Notes: generated by a model not told the origin, from the letters alone. Positions 1 to 8,350 are shown, numbered from the stretch's first letter. The stretch: 8,350 bases of DNA from an uncultured Bacillus sp. (GCA_934215995.1 CAKQBC010000092.1:1-8350); one strand, 5' to 3'. A program made the numbers and translations.

Positions 1-46
1 TCCTTTTCGCAAGATTAATGGGACTGCAGATTAAGGACTAACCGTA

Positions 47-76
47 TTAAAAAACCGCCCTGTAAAAGGGCGGTTT
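47..76 (-). terminator. Intrinsic terminator after camS
   Basis: On the minus strand a perfect 9-bp stem (AAACCGCCC at 76-68 pairing with GGGCGGTTT at 60-52) encloses a 7-nt loop and runs into a T-rich tract down to about 47. It begins only four bases after the camS stop codon. It has the classic form of a Rho-independent terminator and should end the pcrA-ligA-camS transcript. The other strand lacks a T-tract on its exit side, so it acts mainly on the minus strand. Positions 1-46 beyond it hold nothing I can identify. Confidence 0.93.
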
Positions 77-80
77 GTCC

Positions 81-1265
81 TTAATGCGTTATATGGACAG
101 TCGGCTCATTGCTGCCGGCTTCCTTCACAACCAGTGCTTCAAGTCCATCCACTGAAGTCACTGACACTTCAATGGCGATATATTCAGGGAAGTGGTCAAG
201 GATTTTCCCGTAAACATACTGGGTGAATCCGACCGCTTCCGATTTGCCGTAGAATTGGATCGGAATCTCCATTTTCATTTCCTGCAGCTGGTCATCCCTG
301 TAATATCCGCGGCCTACGACCCCGCTGTAATTAGGGAAATATGCTTCTATGTCCTGCTTGAAGTTCAGGAATGACTTGTAGTCATCCAAGTATTTCTTTT
401 GTGTATCCTCGCTTGGGAACAAATAATACTTCTCGTTAATATCTTTCCAATCCGAAATCTTATTCTTTCCTTCCCCCACATGCGCAGAGGCGATGAAATT
501 GCCCGGCACTACCGAAGATTTCTCGGCTTGTTCATACAGCGCAATCGTAATCGGCACCTGATTTAGGTCTTCCATGTTGCGAAGCCTTGTCAAAACCTCC
601 TGGGCGATTGCCTTCCCTTCGCTGATCATCTCTTTACGGGGGATTTTATACTCATAGGATGCCATTCCGTCATCACTTTGGTAGTAATGGACCGGATTCA
701 GCGCAAGCCCGATCACTACGCCACCGAGGCCGACCTTATTATCACCGGTTTGGACCATATAATTATGCTCCAGAATATGCGAGAGATAGATGGGGTTTTC
801 CTCATTGCGTTTTTGCACGTCCCCTGTACCCGGGTCTAATGGATTCAGCCCTATGTTATCGGACTCCTTCAATTTATCATTATTCTTCATGATTTCCTTA
901 TATTGTTCCTTCGTGAACTTTCGGTTCAGCCATTTCCGCACGGTCGTAGTGCTTAAATGCTGGCCTTCCTTAAAGTAAAAATCATCAGTATTGAAATCGT
1001 CCTGGGCGATCCGCATCAGGCCGAGCTCCATCTCATCGACATCGTACCTTGTATTGAGCCTGGATATCGTCAGGCCGCGCGCGCTGCTGCCTTCAAACGG
1101 CAGGACCGTCCTATAGTATTCATCGGAAATTTTATATTTCGGTATAACCGCTTTTTCTTCCTCTTCCTTCGTTTGTTGCACCCCTTCGTCGTCCCTGGAA
1201 AGATCCGGGGCACATCCCGATAAGAGCAGCAATAAAGCCAACCCGATTAACGAGATTCTCTTCAT
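81..1265 (-). CDS. camS: CamS family sex pheromone precursor lipoprotein (YerH)
   Basis: This 394-aa lipoprotein belongs to the CamS/YerH family. The N-terminus has K2-R3, a hydrophobic core and a lipobox L15-S16-G17-C18, so signal peptidase II should cleave before C18 and leave the protein lipid-anchored on the outer face of the membrane. An acidic, glutamate-rich linker follows (about residues 24-38). The conserved family stretch beginning RGLTISRLNTRYDVDEMELG lies at about residues 63-82. The cellular role of the mature protein is unknown. In Staphylococcus aureus and relatives the cleaved signal peptide gives a pheromone that acts on enterococcal plasmids, and here the peptide just before C18 is ALLLLLSG. 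The gene is last in the pcrA-ligA-camS operon, 12 bp after ligA. Its ribosome site (AAGAGGTG, 1279-1272) overlaps the ligA stop codon, which suggests translational coupling. Length and motifs are normal for the family, with no sign of damage. Confidence 0.93.
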   Translation of the reverse strand: MKRISLIGLALLLLLSGCAPDLSRDDEGVQQTKEEEEKAVIPKYKISDEYYRTVLPFEGSSARGLTISRLNTRYDVDEMELGLMRIAQDDFNTDDFYFKEGQHLSTTTVRKWLNRKFTKEQYKEIMKNNDKLKESDNIGLNPLDPGTGDVQKRNEENPIYLSHILEHNYMVQTGDNKVGLGGVVIGLALNPVHYYQSDDGMASYEYKIPRKEMISEGKAIAQEVLTRLRNMEDLNQVPITIALYEQAEKSSVVPGNFIASAHVGEGKNKISDWKDINEKYYLFPSEDTQKKYLDDYKSFLNFKQDIEAYFPNYSGVVGRGYYRDDQLQEMKMEIPIQFYGKSEAVGFTQYVYGKILDHFPEYIAIEVSVTSVDGLEALVVKEAGSNEPTVHITH

Positions 1266-1271
1266 GGTTTA

Positions 1272-1277
1272 CACCTC

Positions 1278-1279
<2 letters not shown>
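1272..1279 (-). promoter_or_regulatory. camS ribosome binding site overlapping ligA stop
   Basis: AAGAGGTG on the minus strand lies 6 nt before the camS ATG. Its first two bases are also the last two bases of the ligA TAA stop (1280-1278). A ribosome finishing ligA therefore covers the camS start region, consistent with coupled translation. The spacing supports the chosen camS start. Confidence 0.75.
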
Positions 1280-3302
<2,023 letters not shown>

Positions 3303-5531
3303 TTATACTTTTTCAATCGGTGCAAAAGCTGCCAGCAGCCGTTTAATGCCTATCGGGCTCGGGAAGGCGATATCAAGCTCTTTCGCATCCCCTTCGCCTT
3401 TTACGCTAACAACAGTGCCGGTTCCCCATTTTTTATGCGCCACTTTATCTCCAATCCCAAGTTCGAAGTCGCTCCCGCCTGTATTGACTGGCGCTTTAAC
3501 CGGCTTTGCGGAGACGGCTGCACGCCTGGAGGAGATTCCTCCCCCTCCCCGGTTATCCGATAATGCCCTTTTCATTCGTTCTTCGGCACGGATGTCGACC
3601 AATAGCTCGCTCGGTATCTCGCCGATAAAACGGGAAACCGGATTGCGGCTGAAGCGCCCGAATAATGTCCTCGACTGCGCATTCGTCAGATAGAGCTCTT
3701 TTTCGGCACGCGTGATGCCCACATAAGCCAGTCTCCGTTCCTCTTCCATTTCCACCTCTTCGAACAAGGAACGGCTGTGCGGGAAGATGCCTTCCTCCAT
3801 CCCGAGAAGGAATACAACCGGGAATTCCAGCCCTTTTGCCGAGTGAAGCGTCATCAGCGTAATATTTTCGTTTGAAGTCTCCTCCTTATCCATTTGGTCG
3901 ATGTCTGCGACAAGGGCCAAATCGGTAAGGAATGCAATCAGGGTCTTATCCTCGCTCGTATTCTCGAAGTTCTGCGTTACAGACAGGAACTCGTCCACGT
4001 TTTCAAGCCTGCTTTGGGATTCGATTGTTTTTTCCGCTTTCAGCATCTCTTTGTAGCCTGATTTATCCAGGATTTCCTCGACCAGCTCGGTTACCGACAA
4101 GTATTCCTGCATATTCGTATATCCTTTGATCAGTTCGGCGAATTCCCGGACTGCCTTCGTCACTTTCGGGCTCAATCCGATCAGGTCGATATTTTCGATC
4201 GCATCGAACATAGACGTATCCTGCATTGCGGCAAAGTCTGCAATCCTATCAAGTGACGTGGCTCCCACACCACGTTTCGGTACGTTAATGATGCGGCGAA
4301 GGCTGATATCGTCATGCGGATTGGCAACAAGGCGCAAGTATGCAAGGATATCCTTGATTTCTTTTCTGTCATAGAACTTTACGCCGCCCACAATCGTGTA
4401 CGATAGGTTCGATTTAAGCAAATATTCCTCCATCACACGCGACTGTGCGTTTGTGCGGTACAGGATGGCGATATCTTTCGAGGTTTTGCCGGAATCCCTT
4501 GTCAGCTCAAGGATTTTCCCTACGACAAAAGCCGCCTCCTCCTGTTCGTTGTCCGCATTGTAATATTTGATTTTTTCCCCTTCCAGGTTTTCCGTCCACA
4601 AGTTTTTCGGCTTGCGGTTGCTGTTGTTTGCTATCACTTCATTGGCAGCCTGCAGGATCCGTTTCGTGGACCTGTAGTTTTGTTCAAGGAAAATGACATT
4701 TGCATCCGGGTAATCTTTTTCGAAGGAAAGGATATTGGCAATGTCCGCCCCGCGCCAGCGATAGATGGACTGGTCGGAATCCCCTACAACACATAAGTTC
4801 TTGAAACGGGCAGCCAATAGTTTGACAAGCATATACTGGGCCCTGTTCGTATCCTGGTACTCATCCACATGGATGTATTGGAACTTTCTTTGATAATAAC
4901 TTAATACCTCTGGTACCCTCTCGAACAGCAGGATCGTCTTCATGATCAGGTCGTCGAAATCAAGCGCCTGGTTTTTGCGGAGCCTTCTTTCGTACTCCTT
5001 GTAGACATCGCTGACAATCCTTGTGAAATAGTCGGCAGCCGTCTTCTCGTATTCGCTGCTGTCGACCAGCTCGTTCTTGGCTGAACTGATTGCAGCAAGC
5101 AGGGACCGGGCATCGTATTTTTTGGAATCTATATTCAGGTCCTTCAATATCTGTTTAATGACCGACTGCTGGTCTGTCGAATCCAGGATGGTGAAGTTGC
5201 GGCTGTATCCGATTCTGTCGATATCGCGCCTTAAGATCCGCACACACATAGAGTGGAAAGTCGAAATCCAAATATCTTCCGCATCCGGTCCTAGCAGATT
5301 CCCTATTCTGTCTTTCATCTCGCGCGCAGCTTTATTCGTGAACGTGATGGCCAAAATGCTCCACGGCGCCACACCTTTTTCCACCATCAAATAGGCGATG
5401 CGGTGAGTGAGCACACGCGTTTTCCCGCTTCCCGCACCGGCCATGATCAATAGCGGCCCGTCAGTCGTACGGACAGCTTTCTTTTGTTCCGGGTTCAAGC
5501 CCTTCACAAGCTTTTCAGTTACATTTTCCAT
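3303..5531 (-). CDS. pcrA: ATP-dependent DNA helicase PcrA (UvrD/Rep family)
   Basis: PcrA is the essential 3'-5' SF1A helicase of Gram-positive bacteria. It acts in nucleotide excision repair, rolling-circle plasmid replication, removal of RecA filaments and handling of replication-transcription conflicts. The 742-aa product carries every helicase motif: Walker A AGAGSGKT (31-38, K37), TFHSM (101-105), Walker B DEYQD (223-227), motif III with Q254, Y257, W259 and R260, motif IV with R287, motif [14 protein letters not shown] (561-573) and motif [15 protein letters not shown] (603-615, R608). After a flexible Gly/Arg-rich linker (about 655-688) comes the C-terminal Tudor-like domain (about 693-742, [14 protein letters not shown]), which in relatives binds RNA polymerase. 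The start follows GGTGGTG at 5544-5538. The gene heads the pcrA-ligA-camS operon, and its promoter carries a LexA-type box, so SOS induction is likely. It is intact. Confidence 0.98.
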   Translation of the reverse strand: MENVTEKLVKGLNPEQKKAVRTTDGPLLIMAGAGSGKTRVLTHRIAYLMVEKGVAPWSILAITFTNKAAREMKDRIGNLLGPDAEDIWISTFHSMCVRILRRDIDRIGYSRNFTILDSTDQQSVIKQILKDLNIDSKKYDARSLLAAISSAKNELVDSSEYEKTAADYFTRIVSDVYKEYERRLRKNQALDFDDLIMKTILLFERVPEVLSYYQRKFQYIHVDEYQDTNRAQYMLVKLLAARFKNLCVVGDSDQSIYRWRGADIANILSFEKDYPDANVIFLEQNYRSTKRILQAANEVIANNSNRKPKNLWTENLEGEKIKYYNADNEQEEAAFVVGKILELTRDSGKTSKDIAILYRTNAQSRVMEEYLLKSNLSYTIVGGVKFYDRKEIKDILAYLRLVANPHDDISLRRIINVPKRGVGATSLDRIADFAAMQDTSMFDAIENIDLIGLSPKVTKAVREFAELIKGYTNMQEYLSVTELVEEILDKSGYKEMLKAEKTIESQSRLENVDEFLSVTQNFENTSEDKTLIAFLTDLALVADIDQMDKEETSNENITLMTLHSAKGLEFPVVFLLGMEEGIFPHSRSLFEEVEMEEERRLAYVGITRAEKELYLTNAQSRTLFGRFSRNPVSRFIGEIPSELLVDIRAEERMKRALSDNRGGGGISSRRAAVSAKPVKAPVNTGGSDFELGIGDKVAHKKWGTGTVVSVKGEGDAKELDIAFPSPIGIKRLLAAFAPIEKV

Positions 5532-5549
5532 TTTTCACACCACCAAAAA

Positions 5550-5563
5550 AGAACATTTGTTCT
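5550..5563 (-). promoter_or_regulatory. LexA (SOS) operator at the pcrA promoter
   Basis: The 14-bp sequence, AGAACAAATGTTCT on the minus strand, is a perfect inverted repeat of AGAACA around a 2-bp centre. It contains the GAAC-N4-GTTC core of the Bacillus LexA/DinR box and matches the consensus CGAACRNRYGTTYC, as I remember it, at all but the two outermost positions. It begins 5 bp downstream of the TATAAT box, so it covers the predicted transcription start and would block RNA polymerase. Inference: LexA represses pcrA-ligA-camS until DNA damage. Confidence 0.85.
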
Positions 5564-5567
5564 GTAT

Positions 5568-5573
5568 ATTATA
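5568..5573 (-). promoter_or_regulatory. -10 box of the pcrA-ligA-camS promoter
   Basis: A perfect TATAAT reads on the minus strand. The predicted start is near 5561, giving a 5' leader of about 30 nt to the pcrA ATG. With a 17-bp spacer the -35 hexamer is TGGGCT, only 3 of 6 against TTGACA, so the -35 element is weak. The placement directly before the SOS box makes this the likely regulated sigma-A promoter. Confidence 0.65.
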
Positions 5574-5613
5574 CTGATAAATGACCCATTAGCCCAGAAT
5601 TATTTAAAGGGAA

Positions 5614-5643
5614 GGCAGGACCGCCTATTAAGGAGGAGCCTGC
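5614..5643 (-). terminator. Imperfect hairpin after pcrB, possible weak terminator
   Basis: Overlapping the first base of the pcrB stop codon region is a two-part hairpin on the minus strand. The outer arms GCAGG/CCTGC (5643-5639 and 5619-5615) enclose inner arms CCTCCT/AGGCGG with one mismatch and a TAAT loop. The sequence after it is CTTCCCTTTAAAT, only a poor U-tract. It may partly end pcrB transcripts or simply separate pcrB from the pcrA promoter. A strong terminator is not present here, so read-through into pcrA is possible. Confidence 0.4.
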
Positions 5644-6338
5644 TACTCTTCTCTATTCTTCACCGCACCAACGGTTTTTAATGCCTCTTCCGGGTTATCA
5701 TAAACGGCATTTCCGACGATGATTACGTCAGCCAACGCACCCATTTCCGCAGCCTGTTCGGCAGTTTGGATGCCTCCCCCATAGAAGAGCTTCGCTGTAT
5801 TGAGTGCCTGTTTCACTTCACCCACGATTGCGGGATCTCCATATGTGCCGCTGTATTCCAGATAGAAAATCGGCATTGAAAACATGCCTTCTGCCATTTG
5901 TGCATAAGCAACGATATCATCAGCATCCAGGCCCGTGTCTGCTTCGGTTGCTTTTGCCGCCTTGCAGTCAGGGTTCAGGATGCAATATCCCTCGACATGG
6001 ATTTCATCCCAATCAATCATATGCCCGAATTCCTTAATCGCCTGCTGATGAAGCTTGACGATCCATTTAGGATCACGGCTGTTCAGTACGGATGGAATAA
6101 AGTACAGATCGAAACCGGGTGTAACCGTTTCGATCGAAGATACTTCCAGCGCACAGGGAACACTGTAACGGCGTACACGTGCCATCAGATCAAGGACCCC
6201 TTCAAGAGTCACTCCATCGGTACCTCCTATGATGATTGCGTCCGTACCTGATTCACATAGCTTTTCGAGCACGGAATCATCAATTTCTTTATTAGGATCG
6301 AGTTTGAATGCATGTCTCCACTCGTTAAAATCATACAT
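5643..6338 (-). CDS. pcrB: Heptaprenylglyceryl phosphate synthase PcrB
   Basis: PcrB joins heptaprenyl diphosphate to sn-glycerol-1-phosphate to make heptaprenylglyceryl phosphate, the first step of an archaeal-like ether lipid found in Bacillales. The product is a TIM-barrel protein of 231 aa, the usual length for the family. Visible signatures are KLDPNK near the N-terminus (12-17), GGTDG (38-42), YLEYSG (159-164), YGGG (186-189) and the phosphate-binding GN pair (209-210). The start is fixed by GGGAGG at 6352-6347, 8 nt upstream, and a second ATG 4 bases further in is out of frame. It has its own extended -10 promoter. A strong terminator separates it from yerC, and a 111-bp gap with a second promoter separates it from pcrA, so it may be largely monocistronic despite the constant linkage. 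The G1P-making enzyme AraM is not in the window. Confidence 0.95.
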   Translation of the reverse strand: MYDFNEWRHAFKLDPNKEIDDSVLEKLCESGTDAIIIGGTDGVTLEGVLDLMARVRRYSVPCALEVSSIETVTPGFDLYFIPSVLNSRDPKWIVKLHQQAIKEFGHMIDWDEIHVEGYCILNPDCKAAKATEADTGLDADDIVAYAQMAEGMFSMPIFYLEYSGTYGDPAIVGEVKQALNTAKLFYGGGIQTAEQAAEMGALADVIIVGNAVYDNPEEALKTVGAVKNREE

Positions 6339-6346
6339 ATAATAAG

Positions 6347-6352
6347 CCTCCC
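6347..6352 (-). promoter_or_regulatory. pcrB ribosome binding site
   Basis: GGGAGG on the minus strand lies 8 nt before the pcrB ATG at 6338. It is a strong Shine-Dalgarno match and supports this start over the nearby out-of-frame ATG at 6334-6332. Confidence 0.8.
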
Positions 6353-6371
6353 TGCATTTCTTCCATTCCCC

Positions 6372-6380
6372 ATTATAGCA
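6372..6380 (-). promoter_or_regulatory. Extended -10 promoter of pcrB
   Basis: TGCTATAAT on the minus strand is a perfect TATAAT with the upstream TGn extension. The predicted start is near 6365, giving a leader of about 27 nt. No good -35 hexamer stands 16-18 bp upstream, where the sequence is T-rich (near TTTTTC). Extended -10 promoters often tolerate that. The promoter is consistent with pcrB being transcribed independently of yerC. Confidence 0.65.
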
Positions 6381-6503
6381 TTAAGAATTGGAAGGAAAAA
6401 CAGAAGCGCAAATATAAAGTGAAACATAGCTTTCTGCCGCTTTTGTTCCTTTCCCTTTTTGTTGGCATCATAATGCGCGTTATACCGGGCGGTCTGTCCG
6501 GGC

Positions 6504-6541
6504 AAAAATAAAAATGCGACAGGAGTTATCCGCCGCATTTT
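6504..6541 (-). terminator. Intrinsic terminator overlapping the yerC stop
   Basis: On the minus strand AAAATGCG (6541-6534) pairs with CGCATTTT (6518-6511), with a further partial stem GGA/TCC inside and a 4-nt loop. The stem runs into TTTTT-A-TTTTT down to 6504. The stem includes two bases of the yerC TAA codon (6542-6540). It should end transcripts coming through yerC and insulate pcrB. Confidence 0.85.
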
Positions 6542-6836
6542 ATTCTTCTTCCTTAATTCTGTCCAGAGCCATCGTATATGCATCATTTCCATAGTTCAAA
6601 CAGCGTTTGACACGTGAGATGGTAGCCGTACTTGCGCCAGTCTCCGTCTCAATCTTATGGTATGTTTTCCCTTCCTGAAGCATCCTTGCCACTTCAAGGC
6701 GCTGGGCAAGAGACTGAATTTCGTTAATGGTGCATAGATCATCAAAAAAGCGATAACATTCATCCAAATCCTTCAATGACAGGACGGCACGGAACAGCTG
6801 GTCCAATTCTCTTCCTTTTAACTTGTCGATTTGCAT
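6540..6836 (-). CDS. yerC: YerC/YecD family TrpR-related DNA-binding protein
   Basis: This 98-aa protein belongs to the YerC/YecD branch of the Trp repressor superfamily. It is predicted to be all-helical, with a helix-turn-helix at about residues 57-80 (KTYHKIETETGASTATISRV). The preceding helices (about 10-55, including the EIQSLAQRLEVARMLQEG block) resemble the TrpR dimer core. The tryptophan-binding function of TrpR cannot be assumed, and I do not know its targets. The start is supported by AAAGGAG at 6850-6844, 7 nt before the ATG. A strong terminator overlaps the stop, so yerC ends its transcript. It lies 193 bp after yerB with no strong terminator or promoter that I can define, so it may be read from the yerA-yerB transcript, from its own promoter, or both. 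Inverted repeats in its leader could be operators. Confidence 0.92.
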   Translation of the reverse strand: MQIDKLKGRELDQLFRAVLSLKDLDECYRFFDDLCTINEIQSLAQRLEVARMLQEGKTYHKIETETGASTATISRVKRCLNYGNDAYTMALDRIKEEE

Positions 6837-6843
6837 AGTTTAA

Positions 6844-6850
6844 CTCCTTT
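6844..6850 (-). promoter_or_regulatory. yerC ribosome binding site
   Basis: AAAGGAG on the minus strand lies 7 nt before the yerC ATG at 6836, the normal spacing, and supports this start. Confidence 0.75.
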
Positions 6851-6870
6851 ATCATGCGTGTTCAGCAAAC

Positions 6871-6895
6871 GGCATTATCATGTTGCCTATGGGCA
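6871..6895 (-). repeat. Alternative small hairpins in yerC leader
   Basis: Three 4-base arms alternate here on the plus strand: GGCA (6871-6874), TGCC (6884-6887) and GGCA (6892-6895). The middle arm can pair with either neighbour, so two mutually exclusive small hairpins are possible about 35-60 bases before the yerC ATG. The arms are short and chance is a real explanation. Confidence 0.2.
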
Positions 6896-6928
6896 CGGGA
6901 GCCGCCAGCATCCTTTACTTAATAGACT

Positions 6929-6943
6929 ACCATTATTTATGGT
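6929..6943. repeat. Inverted repeat ACCAT-N5-ATGGT upstream of yerC
   Basis: This perfect 5-bp inverted repeat has a 5-bp AT-only centre in the yerB-yerC gap, about 93 bp upstream of the yerC start. It is the size of a small operator and could be bound by a helix-turn-helix protein, perhaps YerC itself. That is inference only. Confidence 0.3.
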
Positions 6944-6978
6944 TTCTGCATAGCTTTACTGTATCACCATACAAAAGG

Positions 6979-6993
6979 ACATGAGCATCATGT
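6979..6993. repeat. Inverted repeat ACATGA-N3-TCATGT after yerB
   Basis: A perfect 15-bp inverted repeat (6-bp arms, 3-bp centre) lies 36 bp past the yerB stop. On the minus strand it is followed by CCTTTTG, so it could be a weak terminator. With an AT-rich 6-bp stem and a 3-nt loop it is unlikely to be efficient. It could instead be a protein-binding site for yerC control. Confidence 0.4.
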
Positions 6994-7029
6994 GCAGCAA
7001 TCAGGGCCAGTGTTCCGTATTCATCCAGA

Positions 7030-8061
7030 TCAGAAATCGATCGCAGACCCCAGTCCTGGATTGTCGGGAACAATATTGACCCACGTTTTGCCCGGAACGA
7101 ACTTCACCGGTTCTCCATCTTTCTCAAAACTGAGGACATTATCAATATTTTGCCACTGGATTTCAACGAGTTTTCCCTTTTGCAGCAAGTAAGCCTCACC
7201 GTTGCCCGTCAAATCGATGCTTCTGCGCCCTTCTTGGTCGATGACCGCATGAGGCGCTTCCATAACGATGACATTATCAAGCAAGACCTCTCTATCCGTC
7301 TCTGCATCGATTGTTTGCTCCCCATCAACGGAACGGATATACTTACCTTCGTCCAAATCGTATTCATAGGTGGCGTCAAAGCTGCTTGAACCATACTTAA
7401 CAGTTGCTTTTGCAACCTCTTCGCCAGCAATTGAGCGGGCCTCTTCTTCTGAAAGGAACGGCAGGCTATCCGGAGCCCCTGTCACTTCAAAGCCATTCTC
7501 CTCGGCACCCTCCATAATATTCTCATATGTTATATACGAATTATGGGGCGCTTTCCTGGATTTATCGCGTTCAAATAACGTTCCGTCATATGCCAGTCCA
7601 TTAAGTGAATCCACAACCCCTTCTTTAAGCATTTCTTTCGCTTCCGGGCTGTATCCGTGGCATACATAAATGCTGTCCAGGCCTTCCGCTAAACGAATAT
7701 AGTAATCACGGGCGCTTCTGATCGGTCCGATCCGATCCGGCTTTTCACTTTGGTAGATGGCAAGAAACCTTGTCACATCCCCTTCAGCAAGCAGCTCATA
7801 AACAATATCCGCCTGGCTGATCCCGCTTTGCGGCCGGGCCTTCGGATGATTGTTGACCATGGCTGCAACCGCCCTTTGATCTGTTTCATCATTTGTAGCT
7901 ATCCCTGTCAATGGATAGCTGTATTTCAGCTCTTCACTTGCATCTACTTTGTTTTCTTTCGGTACTTCCGCCAACCCGATTTCTTCCTGTTCTTCTTTCC
8001 CGCAGCCGGCAACAAGCAATGCTGCAGACACGCATAGAGGTAAAAAAGGCTTGAATCTCAT
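7030..8061 (-). CDS. yerB: DUF3048 domain lipoprotein YerB
   Basis: This 343-aa predicted lipoprotein has an unknown biochemical role. The signal peptide (basic start, then a core ending LLVAG) meets a lipobox cysteine at residue 20, so the protein should be membrane-anchored outside the cell. An acidic linker follows (about 21-45). The DUF3048 N-terminal domain (about 48-175) has conserved MVNNHPKARPQSG (68-80), GDVTRF, IGPIRSARDYY (111-121) and APHNSY (161-166). The DUF3048 C-terminal domain (about 200-338) ends with GKTWVNIVP (324-332). I chose the ATG at 8061 because GGAG at 8072-8069 lies 7 nt upstream. An in-frame ATG at 8067 (345 aa) would sit one base from that site and would need the weaker GGGA further up. 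The gene is 44 bp after yerA with no terminator between, so the two are probably co-transcribed. Confidence 0.92.
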   Translation of the reverse strand: MRFKPFLPLCVSAALLVAGCGKEEQEEIGLAEVPKENKVDASEELKYSYPLTGIATNDETDQRAVAAMVNNHPKARPQSGISQADIVYELLAEGDVTRFLAIYQSEKPDRIGPIRSARDYYIRLAEGLDSIYVCHGYSPEAKEMLKEGVVDSLNGLAYDGTLFERDKSRKAPHNSYITYENIMEGAEENGFEVTGAPDSLPFLSEEEARSIAGEEVAKATVKYGSSSFDATYEYDLDEGKYIRSVDGEQTIDAETDREVLLDNVIVMEAPHAVIDQEGRRSIDLTGNGEAYLLQKGKLVEIQWQNIDNVLSFEKDGEPVKFVPGKTWVNIVPDNPGLGSAIDF

Positions 8062-8068
8062 GTCCATT

Positions 8069-8072
8069 CTCC
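8069..8072 (-). promoter_or_regulatory. yerB ribosome binding site deciding the start
   Basis: GGAG on the minus strand is 7 nt from the ATG at 8061 but only 1 nt from the in-frame ATG at 8067. The spacing therefore favours the inner start. The weaker GGGA at 8078-8075 would be 7 nt from the outer ATG, so the outer start cannot be excluded. Confidence 0.5.
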
Positions 8073-8105
8073 ATTTCCCATAATGAATTTATCTTTTTCC
8101 TTATT

Positions 8106-8350
8106 TTACCTCATTATGGTAGGGAAGAGTATAGTCTTATTCATGACATCATACATTCCTGTCGGTGTGATCCGGATATAAGGCAGATGCGTGGACGAGA
8201 AGAACAGCAGGCTGTAAACAGGATCCGTAAACCGGTATCCCCGGTCCTTCAATAGCCGTTTCATTTCTTTTTCCTCTTCCATAAGCGGCTCCAAAGGCTT
8301 CTCTGACATGATGCCATTGAGGCTTAGCGGCATTCGGAACAGAATTTCAC
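8106..8350 (-). CDS. yerA: Putative adenine deaminase YerA, C-terminal part (partial)
   Basis: Only the last 80 residues are visible; the frame stays open to the window edge, so the 5' end lies outside. The segment matches the C-terminus of the adenine deaminase family (amidohydrolase superfamily; adenine to hypoxanthine plus ammonia). It shows the PLSLNGIMS block, a charged helix rich in Glu and Lys, then DPVYSLLFFSSTHLPYIRIT and a TPTGMYDV ending, where classical enzymes have DPF...LP...L...DKGLFDV. The metal-binding histidines of the catalytic domain are outside the window, so activity cannot be judged. YerA proteins are distant from the classical Ade enzymes and the true substrate is uncertain. 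The gene order YerA-YerB supports the assignment. The Met at 8333 is internal and not the start. Confidence 0.82.
   Translation of the reverse strand, partial: EILFRMPLSLNGIMSEKPLEPLMEEEKEMKRLLKDRGYRFTDPVYSLLFFSSTHLPYIRITPTGMYDVMNKTILFPTIMR

Noticed and set aside
661..670. Possible nested gene inside camS on the plus strand (frame 659-892)
   Set aside because: It has no ribosome site and no recognisable protein features, and it is antisense to a well-supported gene.
5630..5636. A perfect AAGGAGG on the plus strand
   Set aside because: No ATG, GTG or TTG follows at a usable distance. The sequence is the complement of the hairpin arm after pcrB.
6332..6334. Alternative ATG near the start of pcrB
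   Set aside because: It is out of frame with pcrB. The GGGAGG site has proper spacing to the ATG at 6338.
6484..6502. CCGGG-type hairpin upstream of pcrB
   Set aside because: Only about four bases pair with a long loop and no T-tract follows. The real terminator is the adjacent stem at 6511-6541.
6227..6592. A 121-codon minus-strand frame across the yerC-pcrB gap
   Set aside because: It overlaps the ends of both yerC and pcrB in another frame and spans the yerC terminator and the pcrB promoter. It shows no family signature.

Overview
This window comes from the chromosome of a spore-former-type Firmicute, most probably a member of the Bacillaceae outside the B. subtilis species group. The evidence is the conserved gene order yerA-yerB-yerC-pcrB-pcrA-ligA-camS(yerH), the full-length Bacillus-type proteins (LigA 668 aa, PcrA 742 aa, a PcrB-type lipid synthase), strong AGGAGG-like ribosome binding sites and a GAAC-N4-GTTC (Bacillus LexA) operator. 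All seven genes lie on the minus strand, so transcription runs from high to low coordinates. There is no mobile element, CRISPR array, tRNA or rRNA gene. This is core chromosome and not an accessory island.

Layout in transcription order. (1) 8350-8106 is the 3' end of yerA, a putative adenine deaminase cut by the window edge. A short gap leads to yerB (8061-7030), a DUF3048 lipoprotein of unknown function. (2) A 193-bp gap holds small inverted repeats and leads to yerC (6836-6540), a small TrpR-superfamily DNA-binding protein. A clear intrinsic terminator overlaps the yerC stop codon. (3) A 201-bp gap contains an extended -10 promoter and leads to pcrB (6338-5643), the heptaprenylglyceryl phosphate synthase. 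(4) A 111-bp gap contains an imperfect hairpin, a perfect TATAAT box and a LexA-type SOS box lying across the predicted transcription start. It leads to the tight operon pcrA (5531-3303), ligA (3284-1278) and camS (1265-81), whose internal gaps are 18 and 12 bp. A strong intrinsic terminator follows the camS stop within a few bases.

Functionally, pcrA and ligA encode the essential UvrD-like helicase and the NAD+-dependent DNA ligase. Their shared promoter carries a SOS operator, so DNA damage probably raises their expression. CamS is a lipoprotein of the sex-pheromone precursor family and is co-expressed with the two DNA enzymes for no known reason. Its signal peptide ends in a hydrophobic octapeptide, ALLLLLSG, that resembles enterococcal pheromones. 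PcrB makes an archaeal-like ether lipid from sn-glycerol-1-phosphate. I see no wholly new system. The most interesting signals are regulatory (the SOS box across the start site, and the structured yerC leader) and the pheromone-like peptide in CamS.
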